The position numbers and the translations under genes are program-made. Below the pieces are notes generated by a model. It was not told the origin of the DNA. It did no database searches and saw only the letters and a program-made list of their open reading frames with translations. Shown piece after piece: positions 43,983-52,960 of a DNA stretch of 64,000 nt (its first letter is position 1; every line of letters starts with the position of its first letter). This DNA comes from Chryseobacterium gallinarum (GTDB lineage: Bacteria; Bacteroidota; Bacteroidia; Flavobacteriales; Weeksellaceae), in the NCBI RefSeq assembly GCF_001021975.1, contig NZ_CP009928.1:3848001-3912000 (forward strand), written 5' to 3'.

Positions 43983-46214
43983 TTAATAGGTTATCGTGTA
44001 GCCGACGGAAAATGTAGTTCCCCGGCCCTGATAAGCAAATGCTTTTTGAGGAGCTCCGTAGAAAAAAACGGAACGTTGCCCCCAAATGGAAGTATATTGC
44101 TTATTAAAAATATTCTGGATTCCGAAATTAAGGGTCCCTTTATTCAGCTTGATGTCACCTACAAAATCGAATAAGGTGTATCCGTTAATTTTCATATCAG
44201 CCAGATCCGTATAGTTCATAGAATTCTGCATCTGTAATCTCAATGAGAACTTTTTAGCATTCCAGCCTGTAAAAATCATAAATTTTGACGGATTGGTAGT
44301 ATAAACCGACTGATTTTGCCACCCCTTATCTACGGTTTGAGTTTCGGATGCCATGAGCAAAATATTTCCTCCTAACTCCAGACCTTCAATAAACCGGTAG
44401 CCTAAAGCTCCTTCAAAACCATAATTTCTAAGTTTCTGATCGAGCAGGGAAACGGTAAAAGCAGCATTGTCGATTTTCAAAGTCTTGCTGGAAAGTGCGT
44501 AGAAAAATGATCCCTGGGCATACCAACCGCTTTCTGAAGTCCTGTTATGTCTGAAGCCCAATTCGATCTGATCCGTTTTAATACCACTTAGAGGCTGCTC
44601 GGCAATGTTTATACTGTTCAGGAGGTTCCAATGGTTGTTCACCAGTTCATATTTTCCGAAACCATAGGATTTTGCTGCATCAGGTACCGCAAACCCCTGG
44701 GAAAAACTGAACCATGTCTGCCATGATGGAGTTATTTTGTACAATAAACTTCCGTTAAGCAATGTCACCTCATAATTATTTTTCCCTCCTTTTACCACAT
44801 CGGCTGAGTTACCATAGCCGAAATGCATATAAACCTGTTCTTTAAATCCTACAAAATCTTCCAGTTTTACATTGATGAACTGTTGTCTGATGCCGCCGGA
44901 AAGGATGAGTTCTTTCGTAATGTTCCAGTCTGCCTGGATAAAGCCTGCCAGTGTAAATATTTTTGTATCGGGGTATCTTCCTACAAAAGCGTCCGCTTTA
45001 TTGATCAGGCCTCCGGATTCGCTGCTTATTTTAGGATTGAAGATCGCCTGATCTCCGTTGAATTTCTCATAATCAATGTCTGTTCCGTAGGTAAAATTAA
45101 AAGCATTCCACTTTTTGGATAGTACGGCTTTCGCTCCATATACATCTGTATTTCCTCTCCCTGAGGATAGAAAAACAGGGAGAATCACTCCTGCCGGAGG
45201 TTTGGGGATTTCTGCAAAAGAAGCACCGAAATCTGCCTCTTCTCTTCTTCCATAGGCCTGAAGAAGCAAATGATGTCCTCCTAAAATATTTCTGAGGTTG
45301 TATTGCAGGTTGGCCATAAAGCGCTCTGTCCGGGGTACCACATCCGATTCAGCTCTTCCTGCTACATTGATTAGATCAGGATTCTTTGTGGTAAATCCTG
45401 CAAAATTTTGTCCGAAGGAAAGCCATTTTTTGTTTCTGACCTTTGAATTATAGTATTGAAGATCCAGACTGATATCCTGATCAGGACTGAGCCTTGCGCT
45501 GAGTCCTCCTAAGATGTCAATAGAACGGTTATATTGAAAATCGGCCTGCTTCACATCGGTAATAATCTGGTCTCCATTGGCATCAAAAGCCCCTTCATTT
45601 TGGGTGAATGCAGCTCCGAGCCTGAACTTTACCACGTCATTTCCCCCTTCCACAGATTGGGCGATCCTTTTATCCAGGTCGTCTTTGTGAAATCCTGTTT
45701 TAAGGCCTGCAGAAGTTTCGAAAGCCAGGGTCTTGGATGCTGGTTTTTTGGTGATGATATTAATAATACCTCCTGTTGCATCTCCTCCGTAAATGGCAGA
45801 TGCTCCGGATAAAACTTCAATTCTTTCAATGTTAAAAGGATCAATGGCATCAAATTGTCTGCTTGCAGCCCTTGTACTGTTTAATGAGACCCCGTTGAGC
45901 ATTACCAGAACATTTCTTCCCCTCATATTCTGGGCATAATTGGTTCTTCCCTGATTTCCGAAATCAAAACCCGGAATCATATTCCCTAATACTTCTTTCA
46001 ATCCGGTGCCACCTCTTATTTGGCTCTGAAGTTCTTTTTCCCCGATAACCCAGACTGTACCAGGAATTTCACTGATCTGTTTGGGAGAACGGGAAGATAC
46101 AAGAACAACTTCATTGATATCTTTTGTAGTAATACTGTCCTGCTTGTTTTGAGCAGAAGTATGTGCAGACAAGGCAGCCAATAGAAAGACTGAAAGTACA
46201 TATTCTCGTTTCAT
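43983..46214 (-). CDS. TonB-dependent siderophore receptor
   Basis: A 743-residue outer-membrane receptor with a signal peptide (EYVLSVFLLAALSAHTSA-Q). The plug domain runs about residues 35-155 (EVVLVSSRSPKQISEIPGTVWVI; NMRGRNVLVMLNGVSLN; IDPFNIERIEVLSGASAIYGGDATGGIINIIT). The barrel ends with the aromatic terminal strand GRGTTFSVGYTITY. It lacks the N-terminal carboxypeptidase-like/STN extension of SusC-type proteins. It heads the minus-strand siderophore locus, so it probably imports the ferric form of the locus product. No clear Fur box could be read in the 292-bp upstream region. Confidence 0.93.
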   Translation of the reverse strand: MKREYVLSVFLLAALSAHTSAQNKQDSITTKDINEVVLVSSRSPKQISEIPGTVWVIGEKELQSQIRGGTGLKEVLGNMIPGFDFGNQGRTNYAQNMRGRNVLVMLNGVSLNSTRAASRQFDAIDPFNIERIEVLSGASAIYGGDATGGIINIITKKPASKTLAFETSAGLKTGFHKDDLDKRIAQSVEGGNDVVKFRLGAAFTQNEGAFDANGDQIITDVKQADFQYNRSIDILGGLSARLSPDQDISLDLQYYNSKVRNKKWLSFGQNFAGFTTKNPDLINVAGRAESDVVPRTERFMANLQYNLRNILGGHHLLLQAYGRREEADFGASFAEIPKPPAGVILPVFLSSGRGNTDVYGAKAVLSKKWNAFNFTYGTDIDYEKFNGDQAIFNPKISSESGGLINKADAFVGRYPDTKIFTLAGFIQADWNITKELILSGGIRQQFINVKLEDFVGFKEQVYMHFGYGNSADVVKGGKNNYEVTLLNGSLLYKITPSWQTWFSFSQGFAVPDAAKSYGFGKYELVNNHWNLLNSINIAEQPLSGIKTDQIELGFRHNRTSESGWYAQGSFFYALSSKTLKIDNAAFTVSLLDQKLRNYGFEGALGYRFIEGLELGGNILLMASETQTVDKGWQNQSVYTTNPSKFMIFTGWNAKKFSLRLQMQNSMNYTDLADMKINGYTLFDFVGDIKLNKGTLNFGIQNIFNKQYTSIWGQRSVFFYGAPQKAFAYQGRGTTFSVGYTITY

Positions 46215-46506
46215 TTATTTAGAACAATTAAAAATAATGAAGTAAATATAAAATAATATTGTTCAAAAAATCAAAATGATATTTGTCACATATTTCAAAA
46301 CAAAGTGAGTGCGGTCAGAAAAAGAAGCTAAAAAAGAATCTCCTGTTTTTAAAAAAGTGGAGTACCGCTCATTTCTTTTCAGTCTCAAAATGAGACATAA
46401 AAAGCCGGCTATAAAGATAAAATTAACAAAAAAATAATACGAGTAGCTATGAAAAAAGGAAAAAAATAGTTCAATTTATTGCTGAAAAAATCCCCAAAAT
46501 GATGAG
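46215..46506. other. Upstream region of the siderophore receptor gene
   Basis: 292 AT-rich bases between the receptor start and the MocR stop. It holds a GAACAAT/ATTGTTC inverted repeat (46222-46228 and 46259-46265) close to the receptor ATG, and a GTCTCA-AAA-TGAGAC hairpin (46382-46396) that may end MocR transcription. The iron-responsive promoter is expected here, but I could not identify it. Confidence 0.5.
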
Positions 46507-47994
46507 TTAGATCAACAATTTTAAATTTTTCGAAAAAATATCAATACTTTTCTCCATCTCTCGGAAGTCGAGATCACCAAATCCTATTCTCATGGCGGTA
46601 AGTCCTTTGTTTTGGTAGAGAAGGGTTTTAGGAATAAAAAGATTATCCCGGGAACAATTTCTGCTAAGCTGCATCAGATTTACAGGAACGTTCCATTCCA
46701 TCCAGATTGCGAGTCCTCCTGAAGGTTTTTCAAAAGTAATAAGGTCACTTAGCGTTTCATGAAGTAATAAAGCCAGATAATCACGCCTTTCCCGGTACAC
46801 TTTTAGAGACTTTTTCAGGTAACGGTTAATTTCTCCTTCTTCAATCATTTCCCCCAATGCCCTTTCCATCAGGATATCTCCTTGCCGGTCAATAATCCCA
46901 AGGTATTTCCGCATTTCCGCCATAATATTCTCCGGAGCTACAATAAAGCCTGTCCTGAATCCTGGAGCAAGCGATTTTCCGAAAGAGCCGATATAGATTA
47001 CCATTCCGTTAGTATCAGCACTGGCCAGGGGAAGAATAGGGCTTTTATCATAATGGAATTCATAGTCATAGTCATCTTCAAGAATAACGAACCCGTACTC
47101 ATTGGCTAATTCCAGGAGCTCAAACCTTCTCTGGGCACTTAATGCTACGGTGGTGGGATAATGATGGTGCGGAGTCAGGTACAGCATTCTTATTCTGTGC
47201 TTCTGGCAGGCTTCTCTTACACTTTCTACGATAATTCCATCTTTATCAATGGAGATAGGCATCATACGGACCCCGGCTTTCATGAAGATCATATTGACTG
47301 AAAAATAGCTTAAAGCTCCCACCAGAACAATATCTCCCGGAGAAAGAAGTATTTCGGAAACAATATAAATACTCATTTCCGTACTCCGGGTAATCAGAAG
47401 ATTGTTTTTGGATATAGGAAGCCCGCGGGAAAGATTCAGATAACGGGACAGATGTTCCTTAAAAAACTCACTTCCGTCATGATTATAATGTCCCAATGCT
47501 TTTTGATTGGATTTCCGTTTGAGAATTGAACTGTAAAATCTCGAATGCTGGTCGATCTGTGTCAACCTGATATCCGGAATCCCGTCATTAAATACATATT
47601 CACAGTCTGAATGTTCAAAAGGGTTATCCAGAATATTTGATGTTTTAAAAGAAAAACCGGTAATTTTAGGATATTGCTGAAGATTATTCTCTTCAAAATC
47701 TTTTACTTTTACAGGAATATCCTGATCTTTCCCGATGACAAAAGTACCTTTATTGGGGAAACTTTGTGTCCAGCCCTGTGCTGACAATTCATCATATACG
47801 GCAACTGCAGTATTGCGGTGTACATCCAGTATTTCACTAAAGGTTCTTGTGCCCGGAAGCTTTGTTCCTAAAGGAAGGTATCCTCGCTGGATGGCATTCA
47901 CCAGCTGATTGGCGATCTGTAAATAAATTGATGTTTCAGATTTTCTGTCAATTTTGATAAAACTTTCATAAGGAATCTTAACCGGACTATCCAT
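46507..47994 (-). CDS. MocR-type regulator (GntR HTH plus aminotransferase domain)
   Basis: A 495-residue MocR/PdxR-like regulator. The GntR helix-turn-helix is at residues ~20-85 (YLQIANQLVNAIQRGYLPLGTKLPGTRTFSEILDVHRNTAVAVYDEL), followed by an aminotransferase-like domain with TPHHHYPT, LEDDYDYEFHYD and PLP lysine K340 (IGSFGKSLAPGFRTGF). It is divergent from the biotin operon, only 65 bp away. It is a candidate regulator of that operon (whose BioF and BioA also use PLP) or of itself. It is not closely similar to the other MocR protein in this window. Confidence 0.9.
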   Translation of the reverse strand: MDSPVKIPYESFIKIDRKSETSIYLQIANQLVNAIQRGYLPLGTKLPGTRTFSEILDVHRNTAVAVYDELSAQGWTQSFPNKGTFVIGKDQDIPVKVKDFEENNLQQYPKITGFSFKTSNILDNPFEHSDCEYVFNDGIPDIRLTQIDQHSRFYSSILKRKSNQKALGHYNHDGSEFFKEHLSRYLNLSRGLPISKNNLLITRSTEMSIYIVSEILLSPGDIVLVGALSYFSVNMIFMKAGVRMMPISIDKDGIIVESVREACQKHRIRMLYLTPHHHYPTTVALSAQRRFELLELANEYGFVILEDDYDYEFHYDKSPILPLASADTNGMVIYIGSFGKSLAPGFRTGFIVAPENIMAEMRKYLGIIDRQGDILMERALGEMIEEGEINRYLKKSLKVYRERRDYLALLLHETLSDLITFEKPSGGLAIWMEWNVPVNLMQLSRNCSRDNLFIPKTLLYQNKGLTAMRIGFGDLDFREMEKSIDIFSKNLKLLI

Positions 47995-48015
47995 AATATT
48001 AAAACTGGCACCATA

Positions 48016-48042
48016 TAACCATCCGGCAATATACTACATTTG
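48016..48042. promoter_or_regulatory. MocR/biotin operon intergenic promoter region
   Basis: A TACATTTG -7 box (48035-48042) lies 17 bp before the first biotin-operon ATG. Just upstream, two direct copies of ACCAT, eight bases apart in period, lie in the 65-bp divergent gap. MocR proteins often bind direct repeats, so this may be the operator. Confidence 0.4.
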
Positions 48043-48059
48043 ACATCAAAATAAAAATT

Positions 48060-48683
48060 ATGGAATTTCATCATCTGCTGCTAAAAATTGTGCAGGATAA
48101 CAGTACTCATGCCAAATGGCTGAATACTTTATCTTTTATGGAAAATGCCGGAGCAAGAAAAATATCAAAATGCGAACATTCGGTTTCTGTAACATTGATT
48201 CAGCTGAAGCATGCTGCTGAAGAACATCGTCATGCCTATTACCTGAAAAAACAGATCGCCAAGATACATCCGGAACTCTGCAAAACTTATAAAAGTGAAG
48301 AGCTTATGGCTCCCATTGCAACCAGGCAGTATCTGCATTCTTTGGATACTAAAGCCTGCAGGTATCTCCGTACTGTCTTTCAGCTGAATCAGGAAGAACT
48401 GAAATATGCAGCGTATCTGTTTGTAACCTATGCTATTGAAGTCCGTGCTGATGAATTGTATCCCGTCTATCAGGATATTCTTACCAAAGAGGCTTCAAAG
48501 ATTATGGTAAAATCAATTATTCTGGAAGAAGAAGGTCATCTTGAGGAAATGATCAACCAGCTGAACGAGTTTTCCGGTGACTGGCAACAGCATGCAGAAA
48601 ATATATTGAAAATAGAAAAAGCCTTATACAATCAATGGATTGATGCCATAACTGAAGAAGTATCACAATTGGATTATGCTTAA
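48060..48683 (+). CDS. Ferritin-like putative diiron protein, first gene of the biotin operon
   Basis: A 207-residue, all-helical protein that I cannot assign to a named family. It carries a full ferritin-like diiron ligand set: E28 (LSFMENAGARK), E55xxH58 (AAEEHRHAYYL), E127 (TYAIEVRADELYP) and E157xxH160 (LEEEGHLEEM). No signal or membrane segment. Its stop overlaps the bioF start by 8 bp, so it is translationally coupled to bioF and transcribed with bioD, bioB and probably bioA. The operon has no bioC, bioH, bioI or bioW. An oxidative step in making the pimeloyl precursor, or another biotin-linked role, is a reasonable guess but not shown. Confidence 0.7.
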   Translation: MEFHHLLLKIVQDNSTHAKWLNTLSFMENAGARKISKCEHSVSVTLIQLKHAAEEHRHAYYLKKQIAKIHPELCKTYKSEELMAPIATRQYLHSLDTKACRYLRTVFQLNQEELKYAAYLFVTYAIEVRADELYPVYQDILTKEASKIMVKSIILEEEGHLEEMINQLNEFSGDWQQHAENILKIEKALYNQWIDAITEEVSQLDYA

Positions 48684-49776
48684 GAATTTTCAGGAGATCC
48701 TCGGGAAAAGAATGCAGGAGGGAACATTCAGAAGCTTAAAAACACGATCCGAAGGAGTGGATTTTTATTCAAATGACTATCTGGGGTTTGCAAGAAATAA
48801 AGAATTACAGGATATTCTTTTGAAGGAAGTTATGAAACATCCTCACTTCCTGTCCGGCAGTTCTGGTTCAAGATTGATTAGCGGGAATACAGATACCGTT
48901 ACTGTTATAGAAAATGATATTGCTCAGAAGCACCGGTTTTCATCAGCCTTACTTTTTCCGTCAGGGTACAATGCCAATCTTGCCTTGTTTTCAACATTGC
49001 CAGACCGACATGATGTTATTCTGGTAGATGAACAAATTCATCGTTCCGTACATGACGGATGTATATTGTCAAATGCCCGAAAATTAAAATGGAAACATAA
49101 TGATCTGAAGGATCTTGAAAATTTGTTGAAAAAACAGACTTCTCATTGCTATATTGCTATTGAAAGCCTTTATTCGATGGAAGGGGATTTTGCTCCTATC
49201 CAGGAAATTGCAGCACTTGCTGAACAATATGAGGCTGATTTAATCGTGGACGAAGCCCATGCATTGGGAGTATTGGGATATGGATTGGTGGATAAGCATC
49301 AATTACAAAACCAGGTTTTAGCAGCAGTTATGACGTATGGAAAAGCCCTGGGAGCTCATGGTGCAGCCATTCTTTGCAATGATACCGTGAAATCCTACCT
49401 TATCAATTTTGCTTCTCCATTTATTTATACTACTTCAGCGCAGGATTTTCAATGGATGGCTATCAAAGCAGGATATGAGTTTTTAGATCATAACAAAGAG
49501 CTTTCAAAAAAACTTCAGGAGAATATTAAGGTTTTCAGAGATCAGAATTTACGGTCACCTTCTTCAGAAATCAGTCCGGTTCAGGCCATTCTAATGGAAG
49601 ATAATGAGCAGCTGAAAGCTCTTCAGGCCCACCTGTATGACCATGGATTTTTAACATCGGCCATTTATAGTCCTACAGTAAAAAAAGGAACCGAGAGACT
49701 TAGGATATGTCTTCATAGCTTCAACACAGAAGATGAAATCGTAAAACTTACGGCCTTAATTAAAGAATTTATTTAA
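48676..49776 (+). CDS. bioF: 8-amino-7-oxononanoate synthase (KAPA synthase)
   Basis: Condenses a pimeloyl thioester with alanine in biotin synthesis. It is 366 residues, a little shorter than E. coli BioF (384). The alpha-oxoamine synthase motifs are present: DFYSNDYLGFA, GSSGSRLISGN, DEQIHRSVHDG, ESLYSMEGDFAPI, VDEAHALGVLG (D192, H195) and the PLP lysine K223 (MTYGKALGAHGA). Its ATG overlaps the upstream diiron-protein stop by 8 bp; bioD follows after 92 bp. Confidence 0.93.
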   Translation: MLKNFQEILGKRMQEGTFRSLKTRSEGVDFYSNDYLGFARNKELQDILLKEVMKHPHFLSGSSGSRLISGNTDTVTVIENDIAQKHRFSSALLFPSGYNANLALFSTLPDRHDVILVDEQIHRSVHDGCILSNARKLKWKHNDLKDLENLLKKQTSHCYIAIESLYSMEGDFAPIQEIAALAEQYEADLIVDEAHALGVLGYGLVDKHQLQNQVLAAVMTYGKALGAHGAAILCNDTVKSYLINFASPFIYTTSAQDFQWMAIKAGYEFLDHNKELSKKLQENIKVFRDQNLRSPSSEISPVQAILMEDNEQLKALQAHLYDHGFLTSAIYSPTVKKGTERLRICLHSFNTEDEIVKLTALIKEFI

Positions 49777-49868
49777 AACAAAAAGTAAAAAGATGCAAGA
49801 GCTAAAAATGGAGAAATGACCATTCGCTTTTGCCGCTCGAAAACTTGCTTTTTACAGTCACAACTCAT

Positions 49869-50480
49869 ATGAAAATATTTATAACAGGAATTGGGACAGA
49901 AATAGGAAAAACCGTTTGTTCGGCTATTTTAGTCCAGCATTTTAAAGCAGATTACTGGAAGCCGGTACAGTCCGGAGACCTCCATAATACAGACAGCAAT
50001 AAAATTAAAAACTGGACAGATTCTCCTTTCTGCCATCCGGAAACATACCGTCTTCAGCTGGCGGCATCACCCCATCAGTCTGCACGTGAAGAAAATGTAC
50101 ACATTAAACTGGATGATTTCCGGCTTCCCGATACAGAAAATATATTGATTGTAGAAGGAGCAGGAGGATTGATGGTTCCGCTTTCAGACAACAGGTTTAT
50201 GATTGATCTTGTAGAAACCCTGAACCTGCCGGCAGCACTGGTAATCAGAAACTACCTGGGATGCATCAACCACAGCTTGTTATCAATCATGGCTTTACAG
50301 CAAAGAAATATACCGCTGGAATATCTGATCCTGAATGGTGAATTCCCTGAAGATACTGAAAGAGTGATTTGCAGCTTCATTGAAAAGGATACAAAAATCA
50401 TCAGAATTCCTGAAATCGGGCAGCCAGACAGGCAAACCATTACAACCGCTGCCAAAGCATTAACAATAACAAATTTATGA
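49869..50480 (+). CDS. bioD: Dethiobiotin synthetase
   Basis: ATP-dependent carboxylation and ring closure of diaminopelargonate. It is 203 residues. The P-loop is GIGTEIGKT (K14), with KPVQSG, the substrate loop [11 protein letters not shown] and the late IIRIPEIG. The ATG at 49869 is chosen because [15 protein letters not shown] is the family start; an upstream start would add 13 unrelated residues. Its stop overlaps the bioB ATG by three bases. Confidence 0.94.
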   Translation: MKIFITGIGTEIGKTVCSAILVQHFKADYWKPVQSGDLHNTDSNKIKNWTDSPFCHPETYRLQLAASPHQSAREENVHIKLDDFRLPDTENILIVEGAGGLMVPLSDNRFMIDLVETLNLPAALVIRNYLGCINHSLLSIMALQQRNIPLEYLILNGEFPEDTERVICSFIEKDTKIIRIPEIGQPDRQTITTAAKALTITNL

Positions 50481-51466
50481 TTATGGATACGAAAACAAAA
50501 ACCAGACACGACTGGACAAAAGAAGAAATTGAGGAAATTTATCATTTACCCCTTATGGAGCTGATTTATAAAGCAGCTACCGTACATCGCGAATGGCACA
50601 ATCCTTCCGAAGTACAGATCTCTACTTTATTGTCAATTAAAACAGGAGGCTGCCCGGAAGACTGCTCTTATTGCGGACAGGCTGCCCGTTATCATACCAA
50701 CATTAAAGTACAGGCTTTATTGCCTACAGAGACTGTTATCGCCCATGCCCGAAAGGCAAAAGAAAGTGGATCATCCCGTTTCTGTATGGCGGCAGCGTGG
50801 CGTGAAGTACGTAATAACAGGGATTTCGACAGGGTGATTGATATGGTGAAAGGAGTCAATGAATTAGGCCTTGAAGTGTGCTGTACCCTGGGAATGCTTA
50901 CTGAGGAACAGGCCGTTCGATTACAGGAAGCAGGTTTATATGCTTACAACCATAATCTCGATACTTCCGAGCAATACTATGAAGAAATCATTTCTACCAG
51001 GACATTCGACAATAGAATCAATACCATCAATAATGTAAGGAAGGCGGGAATTACAGTATGTTCCGGAGGGATTATCGGATTAGGCGAAACACATAGAGAC
51101 AGAATTTCAATGTTGCTGACCCTGGCTACTATGCCTAAACACCCGGAATCTGTTCCGATCAATGCATTGGCAAGGGTAGAAGGAACTCCACTTGAAAATA
51201 AAGAAAAAGTAGATACCTGGGAAATGGTAAGGATGATTGCTACTGCAAGAATTGTAATGCCGTCTTCAATGGTAAGGTTAAGTGCCGGACGTATAGAAAT
51301 GACCGAAACAGAGCAGGCATGGTGTTTTATGGCCGGAGCTAATTCTATTTTTACGGGAGAAAGAGAAACTTTGCTCGTTACACCTAATCCGGGGGTATCA
51401 GAAGACATGCAGATGCTGGAAACCCTTGGCCTTAAGCCGATGCTAAAAAAAGAAACCTGTTGCTAG
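50477..51466 (+). CDS. bioB: Biotin synthase
   Basis: A radical SAM enzyme that inserts sulfur into dethiobiotin. It is 329 residues. The 4Fe-4S motif is CPEDCSYC (C59, C63, C66). Other conserved parts are [26 protein letters not shown], the [11 protein letters not shown] block and RLSAGR, whose arginine helps hold the 2Fe-2S sulfur donor. The ATG overlaps the bioD stop, which shows translational coupling; an ATG two codons later is also possible. Confidence 0.96.
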   Translation: MIMDTKTKTRHDWTKEEIEEIYHLPLMELIYKAATVHREWHNPSEVQISTLLSIKTGGCPEDCSYCGQAARYHTNIKVQALLPTETVIAHARKAKESGSSRFCMAAAWREVRNNRDFDRVIDMVKGVNELGLEVCCTLGMLTEEQAVRLQEAGLYAYNHNLDTSEQYYEEIISTRTFDNRINTINNVRKAGITVCSGGIIGLGETHRDRISMLLTLATMPKHPESVPINALARVEGTPLENKEKVDTWEMVRMIATARIVMPSSMVRLSAGRIEMTETEQAWCFMAGANSIFTGERETLLVTPNPGVSEDMQMLETLGLKPMLKKETCC

Positions 51467-51479
51467 AATAGAGTATAAT

Positions 51480-51503
51480 AATACCTTATGAATTAAAGGT
51501 ATT
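51480..51503. promoter_or_regulatory. Hairpin in the bioB-bioA gap
   Basis: Perfect 8-bp inverted repeat AATACCTT/AAGGTATT with an 8-nt loop in the 106-bp gap between bioB and bioA. No T-tract follows, so it is more likely an RNA-processing or stability hairpin, or an operator, than a terminator. Confidence 0.4.
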
Positions 51504-51572
51504 CTAACCGTATTATCAACCTGATAGCTGATTGATAAATATCGGTTATCCATATATTTTTTAATCAAATAC

Positions 51573-52865
51573 ATGAATACAATAACACAAACCGGTCTTC
51601 AACAAAGGGACAGGGCAGTCAACTGGCATCCCTATACCCAAATGAAAACTGCTGACGATATTATTCCTGTTGTAAAGGGGGAAGGAGCTTATCTGTATGA
51701 TATTGAAGGGAAAAGATACCTGGATGTGGTTTCTTCCTGGTGGGTTACTTTACACGGACATGCTCATCCTTATATTGCGCAAAAGGTGTTTGAACAGCTT
51801 ACTACTTTGGAGCAGGTAATATTTGCAGGATTTACCCATGAGCCGGCCATACAGCTTTCTGAGAACTTACTGAAACTGCTTCCTGATAACCAGGGAAAAG
51901 TGTTTTATTCTGACAATGGCTCTACCGCAGTAGAAGTTGCTTTAAAGATGTGTATTCAGTACACCTACAATCAGGGGAAGAAAAAGAATAAAATCCTGGC
52001 TTTTAAGAATGCCTATCATGGTGATACCTTTGGGGCGATGTCTGTAAGCGGGAAAAGCTATTGGACCCGGCCCTTTGAAAATATGCTGTTTGAAGTCGTT
52101 TTTATAGATACACCTCATGCCGGGAATCTGGAAGATTTAAAACGACAGATTGAAAATATAGCTGATGAAGTGGCCTGTTTTATTTATGAACCACTAGTCC
52201 AGGGAGCGGCCGGAATGCTGATGCATCAGGCCCGGGATTTGGATGAATTGATGAAATATTGCAGGGCTCAAGGCATTTTGATGATTCAGGATGAAGTTTT
52301 TACGGGTTTCGGAAGGACGGGGAAACTTTTCGCTGCCCGTTATCTTTCAGAGCAGCCTGATATCATGTGTTTTTCAAAAGGACTAACAGGAGGTACCATG
52401 CCTATGGGAATCACTACCTGTTCCGAACAGGTTTATGAGGCTTTCTGGTCGGATGACCGGCATAAAACACTATTCCACGGCCATTCTTTTACAGCCAACC
52501 CGCTGGCCTGTGCGGCTGCTTTGGCCAGTATGGAACTATTACTTAAAGAAGAAACCCAGATGAATATCAAACAAATCACCCGACAGCATTCCGTTTTTGT
52601 AAAAACGCTGGAATTGCATCCGAAAGTTGAAAATGCCCGCCATATCGGAACTATTTTAGCATTTGATTTTAAAACAGGATATGGCACCTCCTATTTTAAT
52701 GAGGTAGGAAAAAAGCTTTATAACGAGTTTTTACAGAGAGGTATGATCATGCGTCCACTGGGAAACGTGATTTACCTGGTACCTCCTTATTGTATTACTT
52801 CTGAAGAGCTGGACTACGTTTACCGGAATATCACAGAAGTCCTTGATCAGTTTAAGGATCAATAG
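51573..52865 (+). CDS. bioA: Adenosylmethionine-8-amino-7-oxononanoate aminotransferase
   Basis: Transfers the amino group of SAM to KAPA to give diaminopelargonate. It is 430 residues, usual size. Class III aminotransferase motifs: NWHPYTQM at the N-terminus (SAM-specific subgroup), SSWWVTLHGHAHP, YSDNGSTAVEVALKM, NAYHGDTFGAMSVSG, the D240 block IQDEVFTGFGRTG and PLP lysine K269 (CFSKGLTGG). It is 106 bp after bioB and ends in a shared bidirectional terminator. The biotin arm of the operon is complete from KAPA to biotin. Confidence 0.95.
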   Translation: MNTITQTGLQQRDRAVNWHPYTQMKTADDIIPVVKGEGAYLYDIEGKRYLDVVSSWWVTLHGHAHPYIAQKVFEQLTTLEQVIFAGFTHEPAIQLSENLLKLLPDNQGKVFYSDNGSTAVEVALKMCIQYTYNQGKKKNKILAFKNAYHGDTFGAMSVSGKSYWTRPFENMLFEVVFIDTPHAGNLEDLKRQIENIADEVACFIYEPLVQGAAGMLMHQARDLDELMKYCRAQGILMIQDEVFTGFGRTGKLFAARYLSEQPDIMCFSKGLTGGTMPMGITTCSEQVYEAFWSDDRHKTLFHGHSFTANPLACAAALASMELLLKEETQMNIKQITRQHSVFVKTLELHPKVENARHIGTILAFDFKTGYGTSYFNEVGKKLYNEFLQRGMIMRPLGNVIYLVPPYCITSEELDYVYRNITEVLDQFKDQ

Positions 52866-52902
52866 CCACAGGAAAGCCCGAGTCATTTGACTTTCCGGGT
52901 AT

Positions 52903-52942
52903 AAAAAAAGGAAACATTTCATTAAGAAAGGTTTCCTTTTTA
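52903..52942. terminator. Bidirectional terminator between bioA and the MFS gene
   Basis: AAAAAGGAAAC (52905-52915) pairs with GTTTCCTTTTT (52931-52941). A/T runs on both sides serve the convergent transcripts. Confidence 0.85.
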
Positions 52943-52960
52943 TTAAAAATCCCATAGAAG

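Noticed and set aside
48060..48683. Calling the first biotin-operon gene a ferritin or iron-storage protein
   Set aside because: The ExxH ligand set fits a diiron enzyme as well as ferritin, no ferritin-family motifs were recognised, and the operon context argues for an enzymatic role.
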